A stretch of 64,000 bases of DNA. It comes from an uncultured Collinsella sp. (lineage in GTDB: Bacteria; Actinomycetota; Coriobacteriia; Coriobacteriales; Coriobacteriaceae). The notes below the pieces were generated by a model that ran no database searches, was not told the origin of the DNA, and was given only the letters and a program-made list of their open reading frames with translations. Positions 43,562 to 54,126 of this stretch are shown here, piece by piece (positions within the stretch are counted from its first letter, which is position 1; each line of letters starts with the position of its first letter). The stretch covers positions 27,651 to 91,650 of the forward strand of contig URMZ01000005.1 of the NCBI GenBank assembly GCA_900549025.1. Direction: 5' to 3'. The position numbers were made by a program, and so were the translations under genes.

Positions 43562-45631
43562 ATGTCTTCCCAGATGACGGTTATTATCGCCGGTATCGTG
43601 CTGGTTGTGGCCATCGTGGTCGCGCTGGTCATCATGCGTCGTGGCGATTCCCGTTTTACCTACGATACACAGCATGGAACGGCCCCGCGCGCCACCGAGG
43701 GCGAAGGCAATACCGCGGCGACCGCCTTTAAGGGCCGCTTTTCCATCCTCACCACGGGTGTGGGCGCAATGTTTGCGGCACTTGCCGTCAAGCTGTGGGG
43801 CATGCAGATGGTCTCGTCGGACTATTACGAGAAGCAGGCCAATAGTAATCAGACTCGCACCGTTACCACACCCGCTGTGCGCGGTCGCATCCTCGACCGC
43901 AATGGCGTGGCGCTTGTCCAGAACCGTCCCTCACTTGCTGTCGTGGCCTACCGCGACCTTGCCGAGGATGAGGTTCTGGTTCGCCATCTTGCCAACGTGC
44001 TTGGAATGCCTTACGTGGCGGTCCTTCGCAATATTCAGGACAATACAGAGGGCGCCCAGAGCCTGCATACCATCGCGACGGACGTCCGTCGCTCCACGGT
44101 TGCCTATATTCAGGAGCATGCCGGCGAGTTCCCGGGCGTCAAGATTGCCGAGCGTACCGAGCGCCAGTATCCATATGGCGAGACGGCATGTCATATCTTG
44201 GGCTATACCGGCACCATTACCTCCGAGCAGCTCGAGGCCCAGAATAAGAAAACCTCTGGCGATGATGATGCTTCTGCTGGCAAGATTACGTACCAGTCGG
44301 GCGATATCGTGGGCCAGGCGGGCGTTGAGAGCTACTACGAAAACCTGCTGCAGGGTATTCGTGGCGAGCAGACCGTCAAGGTCGATGCTTCGGGCAATGT
44401 GACCGGTCAGGCCGGCGCCGTGCCCGCGAAGGCCGGCTCCGACATTAAGCTCACGCTCGACCTTAAGATCCAGCAGGCCTGTGAGACGGCGCTGGCGAGC
44501 GCTATCGAGCTTGCCAAGACCACTGGCTACAGCAATGCCGGCAACGGCGCTGTGGTGTGTCTCGATCCCAACAATGGCGAGATCTTGGGCATGGCGAGCG
44601 AGCCCAAGTTCGATCCGTCCGTCTTTATCGGTGGCGTCTCAAACGACGTGTGGACCGAGCTCAATGATGACAAGGGTTCGCACCCGCTGCTCAACCGCGC
44701 CATTAGCGGACAGTACATGTCGGCCTCGACCATCAAGCCGCTCTCGGCGCTGGCCGGTCTTGAGTTTGGAACCTACACTTCAACGCAGACAACCAACTGC
44801 ACGGGCTATTGGACGGGCCTGGGCAAGGCTTGGGGCAAGCGCTGCTGGCTGACGTCTGGCCACGGCACCATGACGCTGCAGTCGGGTATCGCCAACTCGT
44901 GCGACCCTGTCTTCTACGACATGGGCAAGGCGTTCTTTTATGACGAGCAACATCCCGAGGGCCTGCAGGAGGTCTTTCGTCGCTGGGGTCTAGGCAAGAC
45001 CTGCGGTATCGATCTGCCGAGTGAGGGCTCGGGCCGTATTCCCGATGCCGAGTGGAAAGAGTCGTACTTCACCGACGCCTCTGCCGAGGACCGCAAGTGG
45101 AATGCCGGCGATATGACCAACATTGCCATCGGCCAGGGCGACATCCTGGTGACGCCCCTGCAGATGGCGTGCGCCTATATGGGTCTTGCCAACGGCGGCA
45201 AACAGTACGTGCCTCACGTGTTTTTGTCTGCCGTATCGCGCGATGGTGACGGCGATGCCTATAAGTACAACGGAAAGGGCAAGAAGAAGCGCCTGGAGGC
45301 CAAGATCAACAGCGATTCGGATTTGGCTCTTGTTCGCAACGGCATGCACGACGTGATTTACACGGCATCGACGTCCCTAGCGGCTCACTTTGGCACCCTG
45401 ACGCCGCAGGTATACGGCAAGTCGGGCACGGGCGAGAAAAGCGGCGAGGACGAATACGCGTGGTTCTGCGCCTATGCACCGGCCGATGACCCCAAGTATG
45501 TCATCGCTACTGTCCTGGAGCAGGGCGGCGGCGGCTCAGATACCGCGATGCATGTCGTGCGCGACGTGCTCGGCGTGATTTATGGCGAGCCCGATACCTC
45601 TTCGGCCTCGGGCGATTCTTCGGTTCGATAG
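43562..45631 (+). CDS. mrdA: penicillin-binding protein 2 (peptidoglycan transpeptidase)
   Basis: A 689-residue class B PBP. A membrane helix lies near residue 10-28. The pedestal domain contains VRGRILDRNGVALVQNRPSL, and a further GQAGVESYYENLLQGIRGEQ precedes the transpeptidase domain. Active-site motifs: Ser389-x-x-Lys392 (STIK), the SCD triad (ANSCDPVFYDMG) and KSGTGEKSG near residue 620. It cross-links stem peptides for cell elongation together with RodA, whose gene follows nine bases downstream. Confidence 0.94.
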   Translation: MSSQMTVIIAGIVLVVAIVVALVIMRRGDSRFTYDTQHGTAPRATEGEGNTAATAFKGRFSILTTGVGAMFAALAVKLWGMQMVSSDYYEKQANSNQTRTVTTPAVRGRILDRNGVALVQNRPSLAVVAYRDLAEDEVLVRHLANVLGMPYVAVLRNIQDNTEGAQSLHTIATDVRRSTVAYIQEHAGEFPGVKIAERTERQYPYGETACHILGYTGTITSEQLEAQNKKTSGDDDASAGKITYQSGDIVGQAGVESYYENLLQGIRGEQTVKVDASGNVTGQAGAVPAKAGSDIKLTLDLKIQQACETALASAIELAKTTGYSNAGNGAVVCLDPNNGEILGMASEPKFDPSVFIGGVSNDVWTELNDDKGSHPLLNRAISGQYMSASTIKPLSALAGLEFGTYTSTQTTNCTGYWTGLGKAWGKRCWLTSGHGTMTLQSGIANSCDPVFYDMGKAFFYDEQHPEGLQEVFRRWGLGKTCGIDLPSEGSGRIPDAEWKESYFTDASAEDRKWNAGDMTNIAIGQGDILVTPLQMACAYMGLANGGKQYVPHVFLSAVSRDGDGDAYKYNGKGKKKRLEAKINSDSDLALVRNGMHDVIYTASTSLAAHFGTLTPQVYGKSGTGEKSGEDEYAWFCAYAPADDPKYVIATVLEQGGGGSDTAMHVVRDVLGVIYGEPDTSSASGDSSVR

Positions 45632-45640
45632 GAGGTTGCG

Positions 45641-46867
45641 ATGGATTTTTCTCCGGCGGATCTGTTCCGTTCAACCAAGACCGGCTCTCGCAGCAGCCTG
45701 GACCGTGTCAACAAGCAACTTTCGGCCTCGCGCGGCACGTTTCGCCAAAAGGTGCATATCGGTGTGCTCGTGGCTACTGTGGCGCTTGTCGCCTACGGTG
45801 CCATCATTATCTGGTCGGCTTCGCAGTTTAAGGCCGATGCCTCGTTCTCACGCCATCTGCTGGGAATTGGCATCGGAGCGGTGCTGGCGGTGCTGGTCTG
45901 GCGTACCGACCTGCGCGGTATTTCCAATTTCTCGACGGCGTTGCTCGTCATTGACCTGATCGTGATTTTCTCGCCCAAGATTCCGGGTCTGTCCTATACG
46001 GGCGGTCTGGGCATGACGGGCTGGATCAAGATTCCCGGTATCGGCTTGACATTCCAGCCGGTTGAGCTTGCCAAGCTCATCACCATCTTCTTTATTGCTA
46101 CGCTTGGCTCGCAGTATAACGGTCGCATCGATACCGTTCGCGACTACGTCAAGCTCTGCGGCATGCTGTCCATTCCGTTTTTGGCCGTCGTTGCCATGGG
46201 CGACCTGGGCTCGGGCCTGGTCGTGCTGGTTTCGGGCGCCATCGTCATTTGTATGAGCGGTGCACGCCGCGAATGGGTGCTGTCGACCCTGGCCCTGCTC
46301 GTGGGCTTGGTGGCCCTCGTCCTGGCGCTCGATTCGGTCTTTGATTCGTTGCTCGGCCACGATGTGCTCATCAAGCAGTATCAGATGAACCGTCTGACGG
46401 TCTTTATCGACCCCGATAATGCCGATTCGGACGATGCGTACAATCTGCAGCAGTCGTTGATCGCGGTCGGCTCGGGCGGTTTCTTTGGTAAGGGCCTGGG
46501 GCATGCGACGCAGTCGGCCGGCGGCTTCCTACCCGAGTTCCATACCGACTTCGTCTTCGCCTTTTTGTCCGAGACCTTTGGCTTCTGCGGCTCCTTTTTG
46601 CTGCTGTGCTTGTATGTACTGCTCATCTTCTCGACGATCCGCGTTGCCTTTAAGTGCGAGTCTCTGTTCCTACGCTTATCATGCGTAGGTATCGTCGGCA
46701 TGTGGGCGTTCCAGACCTTCGAAAACATCGGCATGTGCATCGGCATGATGCCGATTACCGGTATTCCGCTACCGTTTATTAGCTTTGGTTCGTCTTCGAT
46801 GATGATTCAGCTGCTGACGGTGGGTATCGTACAATCCATATGGCGGCATCGTTCGGGCGCCGCGTAA
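45641..46867 (+). CDS. rodA: peptidoglycan glycosyltransferase RodA
   Basis: A 408-residue SEDS protein with about ten membrane helices. Typical stretches are WIKIPGIGLTFQPVELAKL, AMGDLGSGLVVLVSGAIVI, the extracytoplasmic QQSLIAVGSGGFFGKGLG and late THF-type HTDFVFAFLSETFGF, ending in MPITGIPLPFISFGSSSM. It polymerises glycan strands with PBP2. The N-terminal about 40 residues before the first helix are cytoplasmic and Ser/Arg-rich. Confidence 0.95.
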   Translation: MDFSPADLFRSTKTGSRSSLDRVNKQLSASRGTFRQKVHIGVLVATVALVAYGAIIIWSASQFKADASFSRHLLGIGIGAVLAVLVWRTDLRGISNFSTALLVIDLIVIFSPKIPGLSYTGGLGMTGWIKIPGIGLTFQPVELAKLITIFFIATLGSQYNGRIDTVRDYVKLCGMLSIPFLAVVAMGDLGSGLVVLVSGAIVICMSGARREWVLSTLALLVGLVALVLALDSVFDSLLGHDVLIKQYQMNRLTVFIDPDNADSDDAYNLQQSLIAVGSGGFFGKGLGHATQSAGGFLPEFHTDFVFAFLSETFGFCGSFLLLCLYVLLIFSTIRVAFKCESLFLRLSCVGIVGMWAFQTFENIGMCIGMMPITGIPLPFISFGSSSMMIQLLTVGIVQSIWRHRSGAA

Positions 46868-46885
46868 CCGCTGGAGGGGTTTGCT

Positions 46886-47815
46886 ATGAAAATTCCCGTA
46901 GATAAGCTGACCCGCGCTTTTAAGATGGGCGCGTCCGTTAAGAAGGATTCCGATACGCCGGTGCGCGTCTCGGTCTATCTGGATTCGTCCGCCTCGCGCT
47001 TTCTGGCCGAGACGGTGCGTGACGCCTTTGTGCCGCAGACGACCTCGGGTATTGTGCGCGTCGAGCGTCTGGGGGAGGAGCGAATTGCTCCAAAGACCGA
47101 TACCGATGTGGTGCTGGTGCTCTCGTGTGGTTCCGACCGCTTGGAGAGTGCCGTGCAGGAGCTCGTGATCGCCGGCGCGCCCGTGTGCGTGCTTGCCGAG
47201 TCTGCTGTGGAGGTGCCGTTTATCGAGGAGTCCACGCCCATGCTCGGCGTGGTAGCGGCAACCGATAAGACGTATCTGCTCGAGACGCTTGCTCGCTGGA
47301 TTCTCGATCGCACCGACAAGGAAACGGCTTTTGCGGCGAACTTTGCCTTCATGCGCATTGCGGCAGCCAATCGTATCATCACCTCGTGCGCGCTCACCAA
47401 TATGGCGACCGGTGCGCTGGTGTTTTTGCCGGGCGCCGATTATCCCGTTATGGCGCTGGCGCAGGTGGGCATGCTCTTTGAGCTCGCTGCCGTCTTTGGA
47501 CGCGGCATTAAGCCAGAGCGTGGCTACGAGGTCGCGGGCGTGCTTGCCGGCGGTCTTGTGATCCGCGCGGTCACCCGCGCGCTCGTCAAGCAGACGCCGC
47601 ATATTGGGTTTGCCGTCAAGGCGCTCACTGCCGCCGCGGGCACCTATGGCATGGGCCGTGCGCTCGTTTCGCTCTACGAGCGCGATGTCGACTACAGTCG
47701 TGCCAACGAGGTGGTCACTGCCACGTTCTCCCGCGTTCGCGATCTGGTGACCACGGTCGCGGGCGCTACCCGTCCTATGGCGTCCTACCAGGACGCATCC
47801 GATCTCGCAGCTTAG
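46886..47815 (+). CDS. DUF697-like protein downstream of rodA
   Basis: A 309-residue protein. Residues about 1-150 are soluble and include a Rossmann-like run DVVLVLSCGSDRLESAV and APVCVLAESAVEVPFI. Residues about 150-260 hold hydrophobic helices rich in Ala and Gly (MATGALVFLPGADYPVMALAQVGML, VAGVLAGGLVIRAVTRALV, GFAVKALTAAAGTYGMGRAL) that fit the DUF697 fold found with GTPases. No P-loop is seen. It starts 18 bp after rodA and ends 10 bp before a radical SAM gene. The family call is tentative and the function unknown. Confidence 0.6.
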   Translation: MKIPVDKLTRAFKMGASVKKDSDTPVRVSVYLDSSASRFLAETVRDAFVPQTTSGIVRVERLGEERIAPKTDTDVVLVLSCGSDRLESAVQELVIAGAPVCVLAESAVEVPFIEESTPMLGVVAATDKTYLLETLARWILDRTDKETAFAANFAFMRIAAANRIITSCALTNMATGALVFLPGADYPVMALAQVGMLFELAAVFGRGIKPERGYEVAGVLAGGLVIRAVTRALVKQTPHIGFAVKALTAAAGTYGMGRALVSLYERDVDYSRANEVVTATFSRVRDLVTTVAGATRPMASYQDASDLAA

Positions 47816-47825
47816 GGGTTTTCCG

Positions 47826-49703
47826 TTGCGCGTTGCATACCAAGACTGTTTTCATTTAATTGAGCCGCTGCTCGCCAAGGTCGAGAAACCGAGCCGCTAT
47901 ATCGATCACGAGTGGGGCACGCTTTCCAAGGCCGATGCCGACTACCGTTGCTGCCTGATCTACCCGGATGTGTACGAGGTCGGTCTGCCCAACCAGGGCA
48001 TCGCCATCCTCTACAACATCCTTAACCAGGCCGAGGGCGTCTCCTGCGAGCGCGGCTATGTGCCGTGGCCCGATATGGGTGACGCCATGCGCGAGGCAGG
48101 CATTCCGCTGCTCTCGCTCGAGGGTGCAGCGCCGGTCGCTTCGTTTGATATCGTCGGCCTGCATGTGCCGCACGAGATGGCGGTGACGAACTTCCTCGAG
48201 GCACTCGACCTCGCTGGTATTCCGCTGTTAGCGGCTGACCGCACCGAGGACGACCCCATTATCATCGCCGGCGGCCCCTCGGTGTACAACCCCGAGCCGT
48301 ACGCGGCCTTCTTCGATGCCATCCTCATCGGTGAGGGCGAGGAATCGCTGCTCGATACCTGCCAGCTGCATCGCCGCCTGCGTGACGAAGGGGTCCCGCG
48401 CGCGCAGATTGTCGAGCAGCTTGCATCCATTGCCGGCAACTACGTGCCGTCGCTCTATGAGGTTCGTCACGACGAGCCCTGCTCGCCGCATGGCTACACC
48501 GTGCCGCGTGAGGGCAAGGATGCGCCGACCGTGGTCTACAAGCGCGTCGTCGAGGATTTCGGCGCCACGAATCCGCTGTCGCAGTCGTGCGTGCCCTATG
48601 CACAGCTGGTTCACGACCGCCTGTCTATCGAGATCCTGCGCGGCTGCGCCCGCGGCTGTCGTTTTTGTCAGGCCGGCATGACGTATCGCCCGGTGCGCGA
48701 GCGCTCGGCCGACCAGATCGTCTCGTCGGTGATTCAGGGTCTGGAAAAGACCGGCTATGACGAGGTGTCGCTGACCTCGCTCTCCACGACCGACCACTCC
48801 TGCATTCGCGACGTGCTCGGCAGGCTCAACCGTCGCCTGGAGGATACGGGTATTCGCGTGTCTATTCCGTCGCAGCGCCTGGATTCGTTTGGCGTGGATA
48901 TGGCCGAGTCGGTCGCCGGCGAAAAGAAGGGCGGCCTGACGTTCGCGCCCGAGGCCGGCAGCCAGCGCATGCGCGACATCATTAACAAGAACGTGACCGA
49001 GGAGGACCTGGACCGTGCGGCCAAGGCGGCCTTCGAGGCCGGCTGGAACCGCATGAAGCTCTACTTTATGATGGGCCTTCCCGGCGAGCGCGATGAGGAC
49101 ATCGTGGCCATCGCCAATCTGGCCGATCACGTGCTGGAGCTCGGTCGTTCCGTGGTGCCCAAGGCTCGTCGCGGCTCGATTTCGGTGTCCATCTCGGTTT
49201 CGGTCTTTATCCCCAAGGCCGCCACGCCGTTCCAGTGGTGCCCGCAGCTCGACTACGACGACGTCAAGCGTCGCCAGAAGCTGCTTATCACGAGTGTTCG
49301 CAACCGTGCCGTCCGCGTGCATTACCACGATGCCGAGACCTCGCTCATCGAGGCCGCGCTTTCCCGCGCCGGTCGTGACATGACGCCCGTCATCATCGAT
49401 GCTTGGCGTTCGGGCTCTCGCTTTGACGCCTGGGTAGAGCATTTCTCGCTCGAGAACTGGAAGGAGGCTGCTGCCAAAAACGGCATCGACCTCAACGAGC
49501 TCGTACACCTGCCTTACGAGTTGGACTGGCGCCTGCCGTGGGAGCACGTGAGCCCCGGCTGCACGCGTGGCTTCCTCGAGCGCGAGTACCGTCGCTCGCT
49601 CGAGGGCGTCACGACTCCCGACTGCACCCGCACGTCGTGCACCGGCTGCGGGATCTGCCCCACGCTCCACGCCAAGAATGTATTGATGGGTGATCGCGCA
49701 TGA
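47826..49703 (+). CDS. TIGR03960-type B12-binding-like radical SAM protein
   Basis: A 625-residue protein starting at TTG 47826. Residues about 1-200 look like a cobalamin-binding-type domain without an obvious His ligand motif (YPDVYEVGLPNQGIAILYNI, IVGLHVPHEMAVTNFLEALD, IIAGGPSVYNPEPYAAFFD). The radical SAM domain carries RGCARGCRFCQAG with Cys274, Cys278 and Cys281 for the 4Fe-4S cluster, then LTSLSTTDHSCIRDVL. The C-terminal end has a second cysteine cluster (CTRTSCTGCGICPT). It overlaps the next gene by four bases (ATGA), a pairing that recurs across Gram-positives upstream of rplU. The chemistry is unknown. Confidence 0.88.
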   Translation: MRVAYQDCFHLIEPLLAKVEKPSRYIDHEWGTLSKADADYRCCLIYPDVYEVGLPNQGIAILYNILNQAEGVSCERGYVPWPDMGDAMREAGIPLLSLEGAAPVASFDIVGLHVPHEMAVTNFLEALDLAGIPLLAADRTEDDPIIIAGGPSVYNPEPYAAFFDAILIGEGEESLLDTCQLHRRLRDEGVPRAQIVEQLASIAGNYVPSLYEVRHDEPCSPHGYTVPREGKDAPTVVYKRVVEDFGATNPLSQSCVPYAQLVHDRLSIEILRGCARGCRFCQAGMTYRPVRERSADQIVSSVIQGLEKTGYDEVSLTSLSTTDHSCIRDVLGRLNRRLEDTGIRVSIPSQRLDSFGVDMAESVAGEKKGGLTFAPEAGSQRMRDIINKNVTEEDLDRAAKAAFEAGWNRMKLYFMMGLPGERDEDIVAIANLADHVLELGRSVVPKARRGSISVSISVSVFIPKAATPFQWCPQLDYDDVKRRQKLLITSVRNRAVRVHYHDAETSLIEAALSRAGRDMTPVIIDAWRSGSRFDAWVEHFSLENWKEAAAKNGIDLNELVHLPYELDWRLPWEHVSPGCTRGFLEREYRRSLEGVTTPDCTRTSCTGCGICPTLHAKNVLMGDRA

Positions 49704-50512
49704 GTGAGCGCCTGACCGACAACCCCTCGCTCTTTAGGCTTCGTGTTCGCTATGGCAAGCGCGATCGTCTTAAGTACCTGGGTCATCTCGAAGTAATCCA
49801 TACCATTGAGCGCATCGTGCGCCGTGCGGGACTTCCCTATGCCGTCACGCAGGGCTTCTCTCCGCACATGCGCGTTGGCTTCTCTTCGGCGCTACCGGTG
49901 GGCACGTCGTCGACCTGCGAGTGGTATGACCTGTTTATGACCGAGTTCGTGGCGCTCGACGAGGCGTTTGGGCGCCTGGCTGCGGCGTCTCCGGCCGATC
50001 TGGCGCCCATCGAGGCGGCGTACATCGACGTGCGCACGCCGGCGTTGACGGCGCAGCTCACGCGCCTGTCGTATCGCATCGACCTGCATCTGGACCCCGA
50101 GGCGCCCGTAAGCGCCGACGAGGTGCATCGTGCGATCGACACGCTGCGCGCGGGCCATGGCATCGACTACGCGCGCGGAAAAAAGAGCAAGCGCTTGGAT
50201 TTGGATCACACACTCGTGGGCTATGAGCTCACGGCGGGGGAGCGCCCGGACCATTTGGTGCTCATGCTCGACACCCATGCCGACAACGAGGGCTCCATGC
50301 GTCCGGAAATTTTGCTTTCTGCTGCTGATGTTTTGTTGCAGGGCTTGACCCCGGGCGTGGATGCACCTATTGTTTCCACCGGTATGCAAGACCTCGTGAC
50401 CATCTGCTCCTACGATGTCGAGCGTCAGAATCAAGCATGCGAGGACGACGAGGGCCGACTCGTCAGCCCCATACCTGTGCGAACTTGTGGATTTGCTCCA
50501 CATACTCGTTGA
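49700..50512 (+). CDS. TIGR03936-type radical-SAM-associated protein (DUF2344)
   Basis: A 270-residue protein: FRLRVRYGKRDRLKYLGHLE, AGLPYAVTQGFSPHMRVGFSSALPVG and a middle VRTPALTAQLTRLSYRIDL. No metal-binding cysteines are visible. It is the usual partner of the TIGR03960 gene and probably binds an RNA-like substrate for it, but this is inference. In many Firmicutes an RNase G gene separates this pair from rplU; here that gene is absent. Its stop overlaps the rplU promoter -35. Confidence 0.85.
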   Translation: MSERLTDNPSLFRLRVRYGKRDRLKYLGHLEVIHTIERIVRRAGLPYAVTQGFSPHMRVGFSSALPVGTSSTCEWYDLFMTEFVALDEAFGRLAAASPADLAPIEAAYIDVRTPALTAQLTRLSYRIDLHLDPEAPVSADEVHRAIDTLRAGHGIDYARGKKSKRLDLDHTLVGYELTAGERPDHLVLMLDTHADNEGSMRPEILLSAADVLLQGLTPGVDAPIVSTGMQDLVTICSYDVERQNQACEDDEGRLVSPIPVRTCGFAPHTR

Positions 50513-50537
50513 CGGGGGTATTTTCGCCTGCTACTAT
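50509..50537 (+). promoter_or_regulatory. promoter of rplU-rpmA
   Basis: TTGACG (50509-50514), 17 bp, TACTAT (50532-50537). The -35 overlaps the end of the upstream gene. The predicted start near 50544 leaves a leader of about 36 bases. Confidence 0.7.
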
Positions 50538-50579
50538 ATTCGGCTGTTGCACTAACTGATGCATGAAGGGCAAGTAAAC

Positions 50580-50954
50580 ATGTACGCAATCGTTAACACG
50601 GGCGGCAAGCAGTACAAGGTCGCCACCGACGATGTCATCACCGTCGAGAAGATCGAGGGCAATGAGGGCGACAAGGTCACCCTGCCGGTTATCTTCCTCA
50701 ACGATGGTAAGAAGATCGTCACCGATCCCGACAAGCTGGCTAAGGCCAAGGTTACCGCTCAGATCGTTGAGCAGTTCAAGGGCGAGAAGCAGCTGGTCTT
50801 CAAGTTCCACAAGCGCAAGCGCTATCGTCGTCTGAAGGGTCACCGTCAGCAGCTCACCAAGCTGAAGATCGTGAAGGTTCAGGCTACCTCCCGCGCCAAG
50901 AAGGCTGTCAAGGCAGAGGCTGAGGCTGTTGCCGAGGCTCCCGTCGCCGAGTAG
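50580..50954 (+). CDS. rplU: ribosomal protein L21
   Basis: A 124-residue protein starting at MYAIVNTGGKQYKV (ATG 50580; the in-frame ATG 50559 is not conserved). The signature KFHKRKRYRRLKGHRQQLTKLKI is intact across residues about 78-100. The last about 20 residues are an Ala/Glu/Lys extension. It binds 23S rRNA. rpmA follows 33 bp later with no Prp protease gene between. Confidence 0.96.
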   Translation: MYAIVNTGGKQYKVATDDVITVEKIEGNEGDKVTLPVIFLNDGKKIVTDPDKLAKAKVTAQIVEQFKGEKQLVFKFHKRKRYRRLKGHRQQLTKLKIVKVQATSRAKKAVKAEAEAVAEAPVAE

Positions 50955-50987
50955 ATTACACTCGTAACGAAAGAGTAGGTATACACA

Positions 50988-51245
50988 ATGGCACACAAAA
51001 AAGGACTCGGTTCCTCCCGTAATGGCCGTGACTCCCGCGGTCAGCGCCTTGGCACGAAGCGCTATGCCGGCCAGACGGTAACCACGGGCACGATTCTCGT
51101 CCGTCAGCACGGCACGCACATCCACCCGGGTGAGAACGTTGGCCGTGGTAAGGACGACACGCTGTTCGCGCTGGTCGACGGTACCGTTGAGTTCCACAAG
51201 GGTATCAAGCACAGGGTCAGCGTACGCCCGCTCGCGAACGCGTAA
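50988..51245 (+). CDS. rpmA: ribosomal protein L27
   Basis: An 85-residue protein beginning [16 protein letters not shown], so it lacks the cleaved N-terminal extension of Firmicute L27. The signature [19 protein letters not shown] is intact. It lies near the peptidyl-transferase centre. A terminator follows. Confidence 0.96.
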   Translation: MAHKKGLGSSRNGRDSRGQRLGTKRYAGQTVTTGTILVRQHGTHIHPGENVGRGKDDTLFALVDGTVEFHKGIKHRVSVRPLANA

Positions 51246-51270
51246 TTCACCCTTCATAGAGCACATATGT

Positions 51271-51314
51271 GGGAGGCACTTGAGTTTTAGGATTCAAGGG
51301 TCTCCCTCTTTTTT
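51271..51314 (+). terminator. terminator after rpmA
   Basis: GGGAG-GCA-CTTGA...TCAAG-GGT-CTCCC, two 5-bp stems around an internal loop, then TCTTTTTT. It lies 16 bases before the obgE start, so some read-through may feed obgE. Confidence 0.7.
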
Positions 51315-51318
51315 GTAG

Positions 51319-52797
<1,479 letters not shown>

Positions 52798-52800
52798 GCC

Positions 52801-53478
52801 ATGTCGCTGCGCGGTGGAATCGGTCTGCCCGAGCTTCCTCTAGAGGACGGGCAGGAGTTTAGGCTCGGCATTATGGGTGGCACCTTTGATCCCATCCATT
52901 ACGGGCACCTGGTGACCGCCGAGCAGGCGCGTGAGTCGCTCGACTTGGACGCTGTGCTCTTTATGCCGGCGGGCTCTCCCGCCTTTAAGCTTGACAAGCC
53001 GGTGACGCCTGCCGAGGACCGTTATGCTATGACGGTCCTCGCCACCGCCGCGAACCCGGCCTTTTTGGCGAGTCGGTTCGAGATCGACCGTCCGGGCGTA
53101 ACCTACACGGCCGATACGCTTCATGCCCTTCGCGACTTTTACCCGCCGCAGGTAAAGCTCTACTTTATTACGGGCGCCGATGCGATTATCGATATTGTGA
53201 CCTGGCACAATGCTGATGAGATTGCCGAACTGGCAACCTTTATTGCTGCTACACGTCCCGGTTTTGACATCGATACGGCCCGGGCGCGGATTAAGGAATC
53301 GGGGTTGCCATTCGACGTGCGCTATATTCAGATTCCGGCGCTGGCGATTAGCTCGACCAACATTCGCAAGCGGGTTGCCCGCGGCATGAGCGTGCGCTAT
53401 CTTACGAGCGAGTCCGTGCTCGGCTACATTCGCAAGCGCAGGCTATATGCCGATTTGGGCCAAGAGGATTTTGAGTGA
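52801..53478 (+). CDS. nadD: nicotinate-nucleotide adenylyltransferase
   Basis: A 225-residue enzyme: IMGGTFDPIHYGHLVTAEQ near residue 25 (nucleotide-binding HxxH-like GHL), ADTLHAL, FITGADAIIDIVTWH, and ISSTNIRKRVARG (the ISSTxxR motif). It makes deamido-NAD. The N-terminal about 20 residues before the fold are an extension. Confidence 0.94.
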   Translation: MSLRGGIGLPELPLEDGQEFRLGIMGGTFDPIHYGHLVTAEQARESLDLDAVLFMPAGSPAFKLDKPVTPAEDRYAMTVLATAANPAFLASRFEIDRPGVTYTADTLHALRDFYPPQVKLYFITGADAIIDIVTWHNADEIAELATFIAATRPGFDIDTARARIKESGLPFDVRYIQIPALAISSTNIRKRVARGMSVRYLTSESVLGYIRKRRLYADLGQEDFE

Positions 53479-53490
53479 TGGGGGTCTACG

Positions 53491-54099
53491 TTGTCGGTAG
53501 AGGATCAGTTTGAGGGCGATGAGCGCGCGCTGCTCAAGCGCATTCAAGAGCTGCTCGATGTTCGCATGAAGGATAAGCGCAGGCGCTATGTGCATTCGCT
53601 GGGTGTTGCCGAGACCGCACTTCATCTGGCCGAGGTCTACGGCGTCGACCGCTTTGATGCCGCTGCCGCCGGCTTGATCCACGACTGGGACAAGGTGCTT
53701 TCCGATGACGAGCTGGTCACGCGCGCTCTGCATTACGGCATTAAGATTGCCGGCTCTCCTTCTGCCGCGACGCCGCTTTTGCATGGCCCTGTTGCCGCCT
53801 ATGAGCTTCCGCAGCTTTTTCCCGAGCTGTCGCCGGCGGTCTTTCAGGCTGTCGACCGTCACACCGTGGGTGCCTGCGATATGACGCCGCTCGATATGGT
53901 GGTCTTTGTGGCCGATGCCATCGAGCCCAACCGCCACGGCGACTATGCACGTGCGCTGCGCAAGATGGTGGGGGAGTCGACGCTCGACGAGTTGTTCTTC
54001 TCCTGTTTTGCGCAGGGTTTGGTCTATGTGATTCAGTCCGGGCGCTATCTTTATCCCACGGCTATTTCGATTTACAACCATTACGCCCAGCTGCGCTAG
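53491..54099 (+). CDS. yqeK: YqeK-type HD hydrolase
   Basis: A 202-residue HD-domain protein starting at TTG 53491. The metal residues are His in RRRYVHSLGVAETA, the HD pair in GLIHDWDKVL and a late RHTVGACDMTPLDMVVFVADAIEPNR. YqeK proteins hydrolyse diadenosine tetraphosphate symmetrically. The nadD-yqeK-rsfS order is widely conserved and supports this. Confidence 0.9.
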   Translation: MSVEDQFEGDERALLKRIQELLDVRMKDKRRRYVHSLGVAETALHLAEVYGVDRFDAAAAGLIHDWDKVLSDDELVTRALHYGIKIAGSPSAATPLLHGPVAAYELPQLFPELSPAVFQAVDRHTVGACDMTPLDMVVFVADAIEPNRHGDYARALRKMVGESTLDELFFSCFAQGLVYVIQSGRYLYPTAISIYNHYAQLR

Positions 54100-54126
54100 C
54101 TCGGGCTGTCTAGAAAGAGGTATTCC

